Assembly (NCBI RefSeq): GCF_014836645.1
Contig: NZ_JACSQM010000006.1
Location: forward strand, 62,001 to 126,000
DNA length: 64,000 bases
Reading direction: 5' to 3'
From: Fictibacillus norfolkensis
GTDB taxonomy: Bacteria; Bacillota; Bacilli; Bacillales; Fictibacillaceae
Below, in pieces: positions 41,856 to 49,553 of the stretch (its first letter is position 1; the number at the start of each line of letters is the position of its first letter). Below the pieces are notes generated by a model. The model was given only the letters and a program-made list of their open reading frames with translations, was not told the origin of the DNA and did not search any database. Both the position numbers and the translations under genes were made by a program.

Positions 41856-43997
41856 TTGATAGAAAAAGCAAAGCAAATGCTGAATTTGCATTACGGTTAT
41901 TCTTCATTCCGAAATGGACAAGAGCAAGCGATACAATCGGTTTTAGCGGGTGACGATACACTCTGTGTTATGCCTACAGGTGGCGGAAAATCGATCTGTT
42001 ATCAAATACCTGCCCTTGTTTTTGAAGGAACAACAATTGTTATTTCTCCTTTAATTTCATTAATGAAAGATCAGGTTGATACATTATTGCAGTTAGGTAT
42101 TTCCGCGGCTTTCATCAATTCTTCACTTACAGCAGCAGAGGCGAGAGAACGAATTGAAAAGGCGAAAAGCGGTGAGTATAAACTTTTATATATTGCACCA
42201 GAACGTCTAGAATCTTATGACTTTATGGATCATTTGAGACAAATTGATATTCAATTGATCGCGGTAGATGAAGCACACTGTATCTCGCAATGGGGACACG
42301 ACTTCAGACCGAGCTACCAACGTATTCAAAGAATGATCGGAAATCTGCCGAATCGTCCGGTAGTTCTCGCGTTAACGGCAACAGCTACACCGCGTGTTCG
42401 CCAGGACATCTGCTGGTCGCTTGATATTGATGAGAACAAGACGGTATTAACAGGATTTGAACGTGAAAACTTATCTTTTTCTGTGATTAAGGGACAAGAC
42501 CGTCTTTCTTACTTAAAAGACTTTCTCAAAAAGAACGAGAAAGAAGCGGGGATCATATACGCAGCAACACGTAAGACGGTTGATCAGCTTTATGAAACAC
42601 TCCTAAAAAGCGGCATCAACGTATCTCGTTATCATGCAGGAATGAATGACAATGAGCGCATGGAACAACAAGAACAATTTCTTCAAGATGAGTCATCGGT
42701 TATGGTGGCTACTTCTGCGTTTGGGATGGGTATCGATAAATCGAATATTAGATATGTTATCCATTTTCAGCTGCCTAAAAACATGGAGAGTTATTATCAA
42801 GAAGCGGGCCGTGCTGGCCGTGATGGACTTCCGAGTGAATGTATCCTGCTATATTCATCACAAGACGTTCAAGTACAGCGTTTTCTGATCGATCAGTCTA
42901 GTGAGCAGGATCGTATGGCGCAAGAGCTGGAGAAGCTTCAGCTCATGGTGGACTATTGCTACACAGAAAGCTGTTTGCAGCAATCGATCGTCCGCTATTT
43001 TAGTGATGAAGAAATACCACCATGCGGCCGGTGCGGCAACTGTACGGATAATCGCGATAGCATCGATGTGACAAGAGAAGCGCAGATCGTATTGTCCTGT
43101 ATCGTGCGAATGGGGCAGAAGCGTTTCGGAAAGACATTGATCGCACAAGTACTGACAGGCTCTAAAAATAAAAAAGTGTTAGAGATGCGATTTAATAAGC
43201 TGCCAACTTACGGCATGATGAAAGATAAAAGCACGAAAGAAATAACAGACCTTATTGAGTTTTTTATCTCACAAGAGATCATCGCCGTTGAGCATGGTAC
43301 GTTCCCAACTCTTTATATAAAAGAAAAAGGGAAAGACATCCTGCTCGGAAAAGAACAGATCATGCGTAAAGAAGCGGTCGTAACCAAACAAGTGGCTGCA
43401 GATGACCCGTTATTCGAAGAGCTTCGAATTGTGCGTAAGACGATAGCTGAACAAGAGAACGTTCCACCGTTCGTTATTTTCGCAGATACCGCGTTAAAAG
43501 ATATGTGCGTGAAACTGCCTGAGTCAAGAACCGAATTTTTGAGTGTGACGGGTGTGGGTCAGAATAAGCTAGAGAAATATGGTGAGCGATTTATCTCTGC
43601 CATTTCTGCTTATTTGGCTGAGCATCCAGAGCGAAGAGAGAGTGCGGATCAGAGTATCGTTACAAAAGAACCTTCCAAAAAGACAACGCCTGATTCTCAT
43701 CTTGAAACATACACTCTCTATAAAGAGAAGATGTCAGTCGATGAGATCGCTGGTCATCGGAAACTAGCTTTAAGTACGGTCGAGAATCATCTTATTCAAT
43801 GCATGCAAGAAGGAATGGATGTTCAGATGGAGGACCTTATTCCAGAGAGATATGTACCTAAGATTGAAGATGCCATTCAACAAGCTGGCGGAGAAAAGTT
43901 AAAGCCGATCAAAGAATTACTTCCTGAAGAAGTAAGTTACTTTATGATTAAAGTTTACTTGCTTCAAAACGAAAATAAGAAACGGGTGACAAGATGA
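41856..43997 (+). CDS. recQ: ATP-dependent DNA helicase RecQ
   Basis: A 713-residue helicase. Walker A MPTGGGKS (K45), DEAH near 138 (VDEAHCISQWGHDFRP), motif VI QEAGRAGRDG near 322, zinc-binding cysteines C-x4-C and CGRCGNC near 390-397, then RQC, an HRDC domain (about 515-595) and a helix-turn-helix_40 tail (about 620-700). The start is TTG 41856 (MIEKAKQMLNLHYGYSSFRNGQ alignment); GGGAGG lies 12 nt upstream, longer than usual. It unwinds DNA at stalled forks and recombination intermediates. The stop overlaps the methyltransferase gene. Confidence 0.92.
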   Translation: MIEKAKQMLNLHYGYSSFRNGQEQAIQSVLAGDDTLCVMPTGGGKSICYQIPALVFEGTTIVISPLISLMKDQVDTLLQLGISAAFINSSLTAAEARERIEKAKSGEYKLLYIAPERLESYDFMDHLRQIDIQLIAVDEAHCISQWGHDFRPSYQRIQRMIGNLPNRPVVLALTATATPRVRQDICWSLDIDENKTVLTGFERENLSFSVIKGQDRLSYLKDFLKKNEKEAGIIYAATRKTVDQLYETLLKSGINVSRYHAGMNDNERMEQQEQFLQDESSVMVATSAFGMGIDKSNIRYVIHFQLPKNMESYYQEAGRAGRDGLPSECILLYSSQDVQVQRFLIDQSSEQDRMAQELEKLQLMVDYCYTESCLQQSIVRYFSDEEIPPCGRCGNCTDNRDSIDVTREAQIVLSCIVRMGQKRFGKTLIAQVLTGSKNKKVLEMRFNKLPTYGMMKDKSTKEITDLIEFFISQEIIAVEHGTFPTLYIKEKGKDILLGKEQIMRKEAVVTKQVAADDPLFEELRIVRKTIAEQENVPPFVIFADTALKDMCVKLPESRTEFLSVTGVGQNKLEKYGERFISAISAYLAEHPERRESADQSIVTKEPSKKTTPDSHLETYTLYKEKMSVDEIAGHRKLALSTVENHLIQCMQEGMDVQMEDLIPERYVPKIEDAIQQAGGEKLKPIKELLPEEVSYFMIKVYLLQNENKKRVTR

Positions 43998-45190
43998 AGA
44001 AGAATGTCCAATTAAAAGTAAAACCTTCTTATGTGAAGGGGTTAAAAACAGGTTTTCCATTGATTACGGAGGATACTGTACAAAATATAAGCAACGTAAA
44101 AGAAGAAGGAACGATTATTGAACTGTTTGACGAAAAGAATGTATTCCTTGGTAAGGGGTATTATGGCAAACAAAATAAAGGCCGCGGGTGGGTATTAACG
44201 CAAAATTCACAAGAACTTATCGATCAAGAATTCTTTGAGAAGAAGCTGAAAAAAGCGATCAACCATCGACAAGATCTTTTTAACAATTATGAAACGACAG
44301 CTTTCCGCGTTTTTAACGGTGAGGGAGACGGAATCGGTGGCCTGACGATCGACCACTATAACGGCTACTACGTTCTAACTTGGTATAGTGAAGGCATCTA
44401 CTCTTTTAAGGATGAAGTGATCGCTTCTCTTAAAGAGCTTGTTAAGGTAAAAGGCATCTATGAGAAGAAGCGTTTTGCAGTAAAAGGAAAATATATTGAT
44501 GATAACGATTTTGTTGAAGGTGAACAAGCACCAAGTCCACTGATCGTGAGAGAGAACGGCATCCACTTTGCCGTTTATCTGAATGATGGTGCGATGGTTG
44601 GTGTGTTCTTAGATCAGCGTGACGTGCGAAAGACCATCCGTGATCAATATGCAAAAGGGAAAACCGTTCTGAACACGTTCTCTTATACTGGTGCGTTTTC
44701 AGTTGCGGCTGCTCTTGGTGGTGCTGCGAAAACGACAAGCGTTGATTTAGCGAATAGAAGCCGGAGCAAGACGCAAGAACAGTTCAGTGTGAACGGTCTG
44801 AACTATGAGGACCACGACATCATTGTAGAAGATGTGTTCAACTATTTTAAATATGCTGTCCGAAAAGGGCTGTCATTCGACCTTGTGATTCTAGATCCAC
44901 CGAGCTTTGCGCGTTCTAAGAAACATACGTTCAGTGCAGGGAAAGATTATCCTGATTTATTAGCACAAGCGATACAGATTACAGAAAAAAATGGGGTAAT
45001 CGTAGCTTCTTCTAACTGTTCAACGTTTGGGATGAAAAAGTTTAAAGAGATGATATCATCAGCATTTAAACAAACAGGCGGCACGTATAACATTTTAGAA
45101 GAGTTTAAGCTTCCACAAGATTTTAAAACACACAAAGAGTTCAAAGAGGGTAACTATTTAAAAGTAGTGTTCATTGAAAAATTAAGCTAA
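43994..45190 (+). CDS. RlmI-like class I SAM-dependent rRNA methyltransferase
   Basis: A 398-residue enzyme with a PUA domain at about 1-80 and a Rossmann methyltransferase domain. Motifs: NTFSYTGAFSVAAALGGA near 230 (SAM site), VDLANRS, and LVILDPPSFARSKKH near 300, the DPPSF motif of cytosine-C5 23S rRNA methyltransferases (RlmI; YwbD in B. subtilis). Catalytic Cys lies in ASSNCSTF near 340. ATG 43994 overlaps the recQ stop (ATGA). Confidence 0.88.
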   Translation: MKKNVQLKVKPSYVKGLKTGFPLITEDTVQNISNVKEEGTIIELFDEKNVFLGKGYYGKQNKGRGWVLTQNSQELIDQEFFEKKLKKAINHRQDLFNNYETTAFRVFNGEGDGIGGLTIDHYNGYYVLTWYSEGIYSFKDEVIASLKELVKVKGIYEKKRFAVKGKYIDDNDFVEGEQAPSPLIVRENGIHFAVYLNDGAMVGVFLDQRDVRKTIRDQYAKGKTVLNTFSYTGAFSVAAALGGAAKTTSVDLANRSRSKTQEQFSVNGLNYEDHDIIVEDVFNYFKYAVRKGLSFDLVILDPPSFARSKKHTFSAGKDYPDLLAQAIQITEKNGVIVASSNCSTFGMKKFKEMISSAFKQTGGTYNILEEFKLPQDFKTHKEFKEGNYLKVVFIEKLS

Positions 45191-45209
45191 CCGGCGAAAG
45201 GGGATCTTC

Positions 45210-45872
45210 ATGTCGATGAATAACGAACGCCGTATTTTAATCATGACTTCCGTAGCTGCTGAAAAAGAGGCGATAACAAGAGGAGTTGGCCCAGTGTCAT
45301 CCGTAGATGTGGTCTTAGCTGGAGTAGGTCCGATCTCAGCGGGTATCCAAACAACAAAAGCACTTTTAACGAAAGACTATGACGTTGTCATTAACATGGG
45401 GATTGCAGGAGGATTTCGGGATAAAGCAGATGTAGGAACACTTGTTATTGCAGATGAGATGATTTCAGGAGATCTTGGGGCAGAATCTCCTGAGGGATTC
45501 ATCACATTAGATGAGCTTGGTTTTGGTGCTTCAACGCGCATAAAAGCAGATAGCGAACTGGTCATGCACTGTTTAACATCATTAAAGCTTGCAGGGGTAC
45601 CGGTTCAACTCGGCCACGTCCTAACACTGTCTACTGTGACAGGAACTTCTGAAACGACGAAGAATCTTCAGGATCGTGAGCCTGATGCTGTAGCAGAGGC
45701 GATGGAAGGCTATGGTGTAGCGCTTGCGGCACAAGAATTTGGAAAGCCGGTACTTGAGATACGTTCCATATCAAATCCGATTGGTCCGCGAGATCGTTCT
45801 GCTTGGCGTATGAAGGAAGCGTTCGATACACTAGAGAGAGCTAGTAAAGTTATCGCGGAGGTTTTGTTATGA
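45210..45872 (+). CDS. mqnB: Futalosine hydrolase MqnB
   Basis: A 220-residue nucleoside phosphorylase-fold enzyme. The reading shows the family's VVINMGIAGGFRDKADVGTLVIADEMISGDLGAES and EPDAVAEAMEGYGVALAAQEFGKPVLEIRSISNPIGPRDRSAW. It removes hypoxanthine or adenine from (amino)futalosine in the menaquinone pathway. AAAGGGG precedes ATG 45210. It overlaps mqnD by 4 nt. mqnA, mqnC and mqnE are not in this window. Confidence 0.88.
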   Translation: MSMNNERRILIMTSVAAEKEAITRGVGPVSSVDVVLAGVGPISAGIQTTKALLTKDYDVVINMGIAGGFRDKADVGTLVIADEMISGDLGAESPEGFITLDELGFGASTRIKADSELVMHCLTSLKLAGVPVQLGHVLTLSTVTGTSETTKNLQDREPDAVAEAMEGYGVALAAQEFGKPVLEIRSISNPIGPRDRSAWRMKEAFDTLERASKVIAEVLL

Positions 45873-46717
45873 GTAAAATGAGTATTGCGTTTTCACCTTG
45901 TCCCAATGACACATTTGTTTTTCATGCATTGGTTCATGGTCTTGTTCCTGGTTCTCCTGAATTTGATGTTACATATGCAGATATAGATATCACAAACGGA
46001 TTAGCCGCTGAGTCAGATGAACTTGATATCTTGAAGATCTCATACGCAGCGCTTCCTTATGTTTTGGATAAATATGCTCTGCTTCCATGTGGAGGTGCAC
46101 TCGGTCGTGGATGTGGTCCGTTAGTACTCGTGAATCAACCAGGTGAAGTTACACCAGACATGCTATCAGGAGCAAAGGTGGCCGTTCCAAGTGAGCGCTC
46201 TACAGCCTACATGCTGTTCCGTTTATGGGCGGCTCAAAATGTACCAGGCGGAGTGGGCGAGATCATCGTTATGCCGTTTAATGAGATCATGCCTGCTGTA
46301 AAAGACGGCAAGATTGATGCAGGTCTTGTGATTCATGAAGCTCGCTTTACGTATCAAAATTACGGGTTAAACCTGTTGGCGGATATGGGAAGCTGGTGGG
46401 AAGAAGATACGGGACTGCCCATTCCACTTGGAGCGATCATCGCGCGCCGTACGCTAGATTTAGAGTCTATTACAGCCTGGATACGTGAATCAGTAGAGTA
46501 CGCATGGCGAAATCCTGATGCATCAAGAGAGTATGTGATGCAGCACGCGAGCGAACTCTCAGAAGACGTTGCGAAATCTCACATCGATCTGTACGTGAAT
46601 GATTTTACCGCGGATCTTGGAGGTAAGGGCTTTGAGGCTATTACGACACTACTCAACCGTGCCGGAGAAGAGGGCATCGTGCCGAAGAGAGATTATACGA
46701 ATCTATTGAAAATGTAA
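45869..46717 (+). CDS. mqnD: 1,4-dihydroxy-6-naphthoate synthase MqnD
   Basis: A 282-residue periplasmic-binding-protein-fold enzyme used as a cytoplasmic synthase. Family motifs: [97 protein letters not shown]. It converts cyclic dehypoxanthinylfutalosine to the naphthoate. Overlap with mqnB (ATGA) shows coupling. Array C starts directly at its stop codon. Confidence 0.9.
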   Translation: MSKMSIAFSPCPNDTFVFHALVHGLVPGSPEFDVTYADIDITNGLAAESDELDILKISYAALPYVLDKYALLPCGGALGRGCGPLVLVNQPGEVTPDMLSGAKVAVPSERSTAYMLFRLWAAQNVPGGVGEIIVMPFNEIMPAVKDGKIDAGLVIHEARFTYQNYGLNLLADMGSWWEEDTGLPIPLGAIIARRTLDLESITAWIRESVEYAWRNPDASREYVMQHASELSEDVAKSHIDLYVNDFTADLGGKGFEAITTLLNRAGEEGIVPKRDYTNLLKM

Positions 46718-46842
46718 GTGGACAGTAAAAGCCAGAAAGTAGACAGTAAATTGTAATAAGTGGACAGTAAAAGTTCGAAAGTGGACAGTAAATATAGAAA
46801 AGTGGACAGTAAATGATAAAAAGTCGACAGTAAACTGATTTT
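46717..46842. repeat. 21-bp-period tandem array C (6 units)
   Basis: Six units start at 46717, 46738, 46759, 46780, 46801 and 46822, all exactly 21 bp apart. The core AGTGGACAGTAAA is exact in four units and has one substitution in two (AGTAGACAGTAAA, AGTCGACAGTAAA). The remaining 8 bp are A/T-rich and variable. It overlaps the mqnD stop by a base and ends 74 bp before the next gene. No terminator is recognisable between mqnD and the next gene apart from this array. Confidence 0.9.
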
Positions 46843-46916
46843 ATCAAGAATTAACCACTCTCCACATCCGCGCATACCTTATAACGAGAAGAAAATCTGT
46901 TATAAGGAGGCGCAAT

Positions 46917-47105
46917 ATGTCTAATACAAACGTATTAACACTGATTGGGGCTTTGTTAGCTGGTTATTTTCTACTTGCACTTCCACTAGGCGGCACGTTT
47001 TTAGCCGCATTTGGTCCAGCTGTTAAAATTATCGCTATTTTAACTGTTCTCGTTTTTGGAGCCGTATTGATTTATAAAGGGCTCAAGGACATATTAAGAA
47101 AATAA
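46917..47105 (+). CDS. Small two-helix membrane protein, 62 aa
   Basis: Two hydrophobic helices (VLTLIGALLAGYFLLALPLGG and VKIIAILTVLVFGAVLIYKG) with a short basic tail (LKDILRK). AAGGAGGCG precedes the start at 46917 and a terminator follows. Function unknown. Confidence 0.75.
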   Translation: MSNTNVLTLIGALLAGYFLLALPLGGTFLAAFGPAVKIIAILTVLVFGAVLIYKGLKDILRK

Positions 47106-47113
47106 TAGACATG

Positions 47114-47151
47114 AAGAAACCCGCTGTAACTTAAGCGGGTTTCCTTGTTTT
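47114..47151. terminator. Terminator after 62-aa gene
   Basis: GAAACCCGCT/AGCGGGTTTC perfect 10-bp stem with an 8-nt loop; T run on the plus side. Confidence 0.85.
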
Positions 47152-47606
47152 TATTCAGGAAGCAAACCACGAAGCTCCTCAGTCATCTGATCCAGAAGTT
47201 CAGGACGTCCGTGAAATTGAGCAGGTGTGTTTTGAAAAAGTTTAATGAACCATTTTTCATCATTTTTTACTGCAACCACCGTATGATGCGTGTTCAGTTC
47301 TTGAGATAGTTCTGTTTTTCCTACTGGTACCATGCCAGCAATAGCGCGAACAATAACAGCATCATCATTTAGCAAGGAAATGTTCTTCACCTTTGCATAA
47401 TAAGGTGGGGTTGGGAAGCTGTTGAAAATTGGTTCGAGATGAGCATGAATCTCTTCAGGACCGAATGCCTGACTCCCATCATATCCAACCATCTCACCGT
47501 CTTCAGTAAAATAATCAGCCATAAGACGTGAATTCCGCTCGTTCCAAGCATGTAAGAAGTTAAAATATAGATCTTCAACAGCTTTTGTATTTTCTGTTTC
47601 CATCAC
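47151..47606 (-). CDS. SnoaL-like (SgcJ/EcaC family) protein
   Basis: A 151-residue NTF2-fold protein: VEDLYFNFLHAWNERNSRLMADYFTEDGEMVGYDGSQAFGPEEIHAHLEPIF, then VIVRAIAGMVP and HTTVVAVKNDEKWFIKLFQNTPAQFHGRPEL. The SgcJ/EcaC subgroup has no defined reaction. GGAGG lies 9 nt before GTG 47606 or 12 nt before ATG 47603; either could be the start. Confidence 0.75.
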   Translation of the reverse strand: MMETENTKAVEDLYFNFLHAWNERNSRLMADYFTEDGEMVGYDGSQAFGPEEIHAHLEPIFNSFPTPPYYAKVKNISLLNDDAVIVRAIAGMVPVGKTELSQELNTHHTVVAVKNDEKWFIKLFQNTPAQFHGRPELLDQMTEELRGLLPE

Positions 47607-47691
47607 TTAACCTGTCCTCCATATGTAAGATTGTCATATGATCATCATAACAAAACAGCCACCATCCTCAAAATAGTGGCTGCATCAAATA

Positions 47692-48795
47692 TTATTTTTG
47701 TTGTTGTGCAGCGGTTAGTTTTTCGATTTCTAGATCAATTTTCTTGTGAATTTTGTCGATCGTTGAAAAATTCATCGCAGCTATATAGATCTTTTCTAAA
47801 TCATCGTGTTTACTTTTTGCATCTGCTAAATATCCGATAGCTTCTTTCATCTTTTTTGAATAGCGGCCGCTGATTTCTTTTAGATTATCAAAGAATTTTT
47901 CATCCGTTCCTTTTTTAATCGTCTTTTCATACATATCTATGATGGAGTCACCTTCACGTTCAGGAAAATACTCATGAGGTGCTGTACTATCAAAAATCGC
48001 AAAACCGAGCTCTCTTACGATCACCATATCCAAACTGTTTGGATCGAACCCACAATGATAAATTTCAACATCATAACCAGAAGCCTCGGCATTTGCGGCC
48101 AACTTTTTTAATAAAGTTGATTTTCCAGACCCTGGTCTTCCCTTAATAAAATATCTCTTTTCCAGACCTTCCGTTAAGTTTGGAACAAAATCGACTGCAC
48201 CTTTTGGGGTAGCTGCTCCTAAAAAACGGTGATAAACGTTCGCGGCTTTATTTACTTTCTTAGAAAAAAATTGATGCATCAGTTCATCCGTAATTTCGTT
48301 TGCTTTTTCATAATTCATGTTCATAATATAAATTTCTTCCCATTCATCATGGATGAGGAGCGCATCATGGAAAGTCGCATACGCTTTTTGATAATCAGCA
48401 GAAATGGAATCTGTAATCTTTAAAATTTCCGCCTTTTTGTTCGCTAGTTTTTTAGAATCCCACGCCTCACCTAAATTCACGTATTCCTCGATAGCCCCGG
48501 GTGCTTTGGGTTCAATAACATGTGGAGAAGTGCCATCAACTATTCCAATTCCTAGTTCCCGGATAATCACGCCATCAATGGATCCGTTGTCTGAAGCGCA
48601 ATGGATGTATTCTATATCGTAGCCTTCGTTGTTCCACTTTTCCCCGACCGCTTTCATAAGTGTCGACTTACCAGTGCCAGGTCCGCCTTTTAAAATAAAG
48701 AGGCGATCAAGACCATTAAGATTTGATGTGAATAGGTTGTGAAAACCTCTTGCTGTATTGCCGCCAGCATAATAATTTAGAATTTTTCCAGTCAA
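47692..48795 (-). CDS. Tandem P-loop ATPase, PRK06851-like, unknown function
   Basis: A 367-residue protein made of two similar halves. Each half has a Walker A motif (GGPGTGKST at about 37-45; GRPGSGKST at about 216-224), a VIIRELGIGIVDGTSPHVIEPKAPG / VIVRELGFAIFDSTAPHEYFPEREGD segment and a IYIMNMNYEKANEI / IYIAAMNFSTIDKI end. The repeated IHCASDNGSIDGV / YHCGFDPNSLDMV may be a nucleotide- or metal-contact site. The start is a TTG at 48795; a stop (TGA) lies two codons upstream, so it cannot begin earlier. No biochemical role known to me. Confidence 0.8.
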   Translation of the reverse strand: MTGKILNYYAGGNTARGFHNLFTSNLNGLDRLFILKGGPGTGKSTLMKAVGEKWNNEGYDIEYIHCASDNGSIDGVIIRELGIGIVDGTSPHVIEPKAPGAIEEYVNLGEAWDSKKLANKKAEILKITDSISADYQKAYATFHDALLIHDEWEEIYIMNMNYEKANEITDELMHQFFSKKVNKAANVYHRFLGAATPKGAVDFVPNLTEGLEKRYFIKGRPGSGKSTLLKKLAANAEASGYDVEIYHCGFDPNSLDMVIVRELGFAIFDSTAPHEYFPEREGDSIIDMYEKTIKKGTDEKFFDNLKEISGRYSKKMKEAIGYLADAKSKHDDLEKIYIAAMNFSTIDKIHKKIDLEIEKLTAAQQQK

Positions 48796-48988
48796 GGTTC
48801 AAAACACTCCTCTTTTTTGTAGTTGTGTTTCTACATGCATGTTATGTAAGGATGATGGAATAGGTGATTGCCTAAAAAAACACATTTATTATTTAAATTG
48901 TTGAAATATGATGAAATAAAAAGAAATTTTACGAATGAAGGAGTATGGCTAAAAAAAGAGGAATAAATACACCCTAAATCACATAATA

Positions 48989-49016
48989 TTGACTATTCTG
49001 AATATTTAAATAAAAT
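48989..49016 (+). promoter_or_regulatory. Sigma-A promoter of the tandem structured RNA
   Basis: TTGACT (48989-48994), a 16-bp spacer and TAAAAT (49011-49016) within A/T-rich sequence. It precedes the structured repeats by about 60 bp. No start codon with a ribosome site follows before the SWIM gene. Confidence 0.6.
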
Positions 49017-49074
49017 TTAGAATGGGTTAATATGTAGTTAACAAAGAAACACTACTTCAAATAAAGGAAGGCGT

Positions 49075-49170
49075 GATTCCAATGAAATAAGCAAGCGAAG
49101 CATATCAAATCACATCCAGTTAGAGATCGGCCAGTGAAAACTGATTTCGAGATGTGTGGGTATGTGGGAA
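49075..49170 (+). ncRNA. Structured RNA domain 1 of a tandem pair
   Basis: Shared blocks with domain 2: GATTCCAATGA, AGCGAAGCAT, CCAGTGAAAA and GTGTGGG...GTGGGAA. Predicted stems: TTCC/GGAA outer closing; ATAAG/CATAT (one mismatch) around the loop containing AGCGAAG; CACATC/GATGTG; AGATCGG/CTGATTT (two G-T) closing loop CCAGTGAAAA. The two latter helices differ in sequence from domain 2 yet pair in both, which is the mark of selection on structure. Part of the 758-base gene-free stretch 48796-49553. I do not recognise an Rfam family. Confidence 0.7.
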
Positions 49171-49198
49171 CGCGCAAATACACATAACGAAAGAGGAT

Positions 49199-49296
49199 GA
49201 TTCCAATGACGTATGTGAGCGAAGCATGCTAAGATCGTGTTGCAGATGGAAATAGCCGGTGAAAACTATTTTCGCAGCATGTGGGCGTGTGGGAAT
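49199..49296 (+). ncRNA. Structured RNA domain 2 of a tandem pair
   Basis: Starts 124 bp after domain 1. Stems: ATTCC/GGAAT outer; GTATG/CATGC around AGCGAAG; TGTTGC/GCAGCA; GAAATAG/CTATTTT closing loop CCGGTGAAAA. Compared with domain 1, every base of the loops except one is retained while stems covary (CACATC/GATGTG becomes TGTTGC/GCAGCA; GATCGG/CTGATT becomes AAATAG/CTATTT). Two simple hairpins (49335-49360 and 49365-49385) and a terminator follow. Confidence 0.7.
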
Positions 49297-49334
49297 TTAC
49301 CAGAAGTAGAGGAAAAATAAGATCTAATGCAAGG

Positions 49335-49385
49335 CAATTGATTGAACGAACAATTAATTGAAGTCTAGTTAGGGACAATAACTAG
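49335..49385 (+). other. Two simple hairpins in the 3' part of the structured RNA
   Basis: CAATTGATTG/CAATTAATTG (one G-T pair, 6-nt loop AACGAA) at 49335-49360 and CTAGTTA/TAACTAG (loop GGGACAA) at 49365-49385. They lie between the tandem domains and the terminator and are not followed by T runs. Confidence 0.55.
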
Positions 49386-49445
49386 CATTTGTGTATTAGT
49401 AAGAAAGGAAAGAACGTTTAAGTGAATAAAGTGATTTTAAGCTAA

Positions 49446-49493
49446 AGGCGCTGTTTATGTGATGTATGCATATTCAGCGTCTTTGTTTTGTTT
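49446..49493 (+). terminator. Terminator of the structured RNA, ahead of SWIM gene
   Basis: AGGCGCTG/CAGCGTCT (one G-T) with a 21-nt loop and a T-rich tail (TTGTTTTGTTT). It ends about 60 nt before the SWIM gene start, so it could close a free RNA or act as an attenuator. Confidence 0.6.
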
Positions 49494-49553
49494 AAAATAT
49501 ACATAAGTTACAATGGCTCTATAACATTAAACAATTAGTTAGGAGAATTTAAA

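Noticed and set aside
46717..46842. CRISPR array
   Set aside because: Unit of 21 bp with no separate spacer, degenerate repeats and no cas genes; it is a phased tandem repeat.
46653..46875. Minus-strand open frames giving YCPL-type heptads
   Set aside because: They only reflect the 21-bp (7-codon) period of array C; no ribosome site or homology.
48796..49553. Hidden small coding genes in the 758-base gap
   Set aside because: Short frames are interrupted, lack ribosome sites, and substitutions between the two domains follow base-pairing, not codons.
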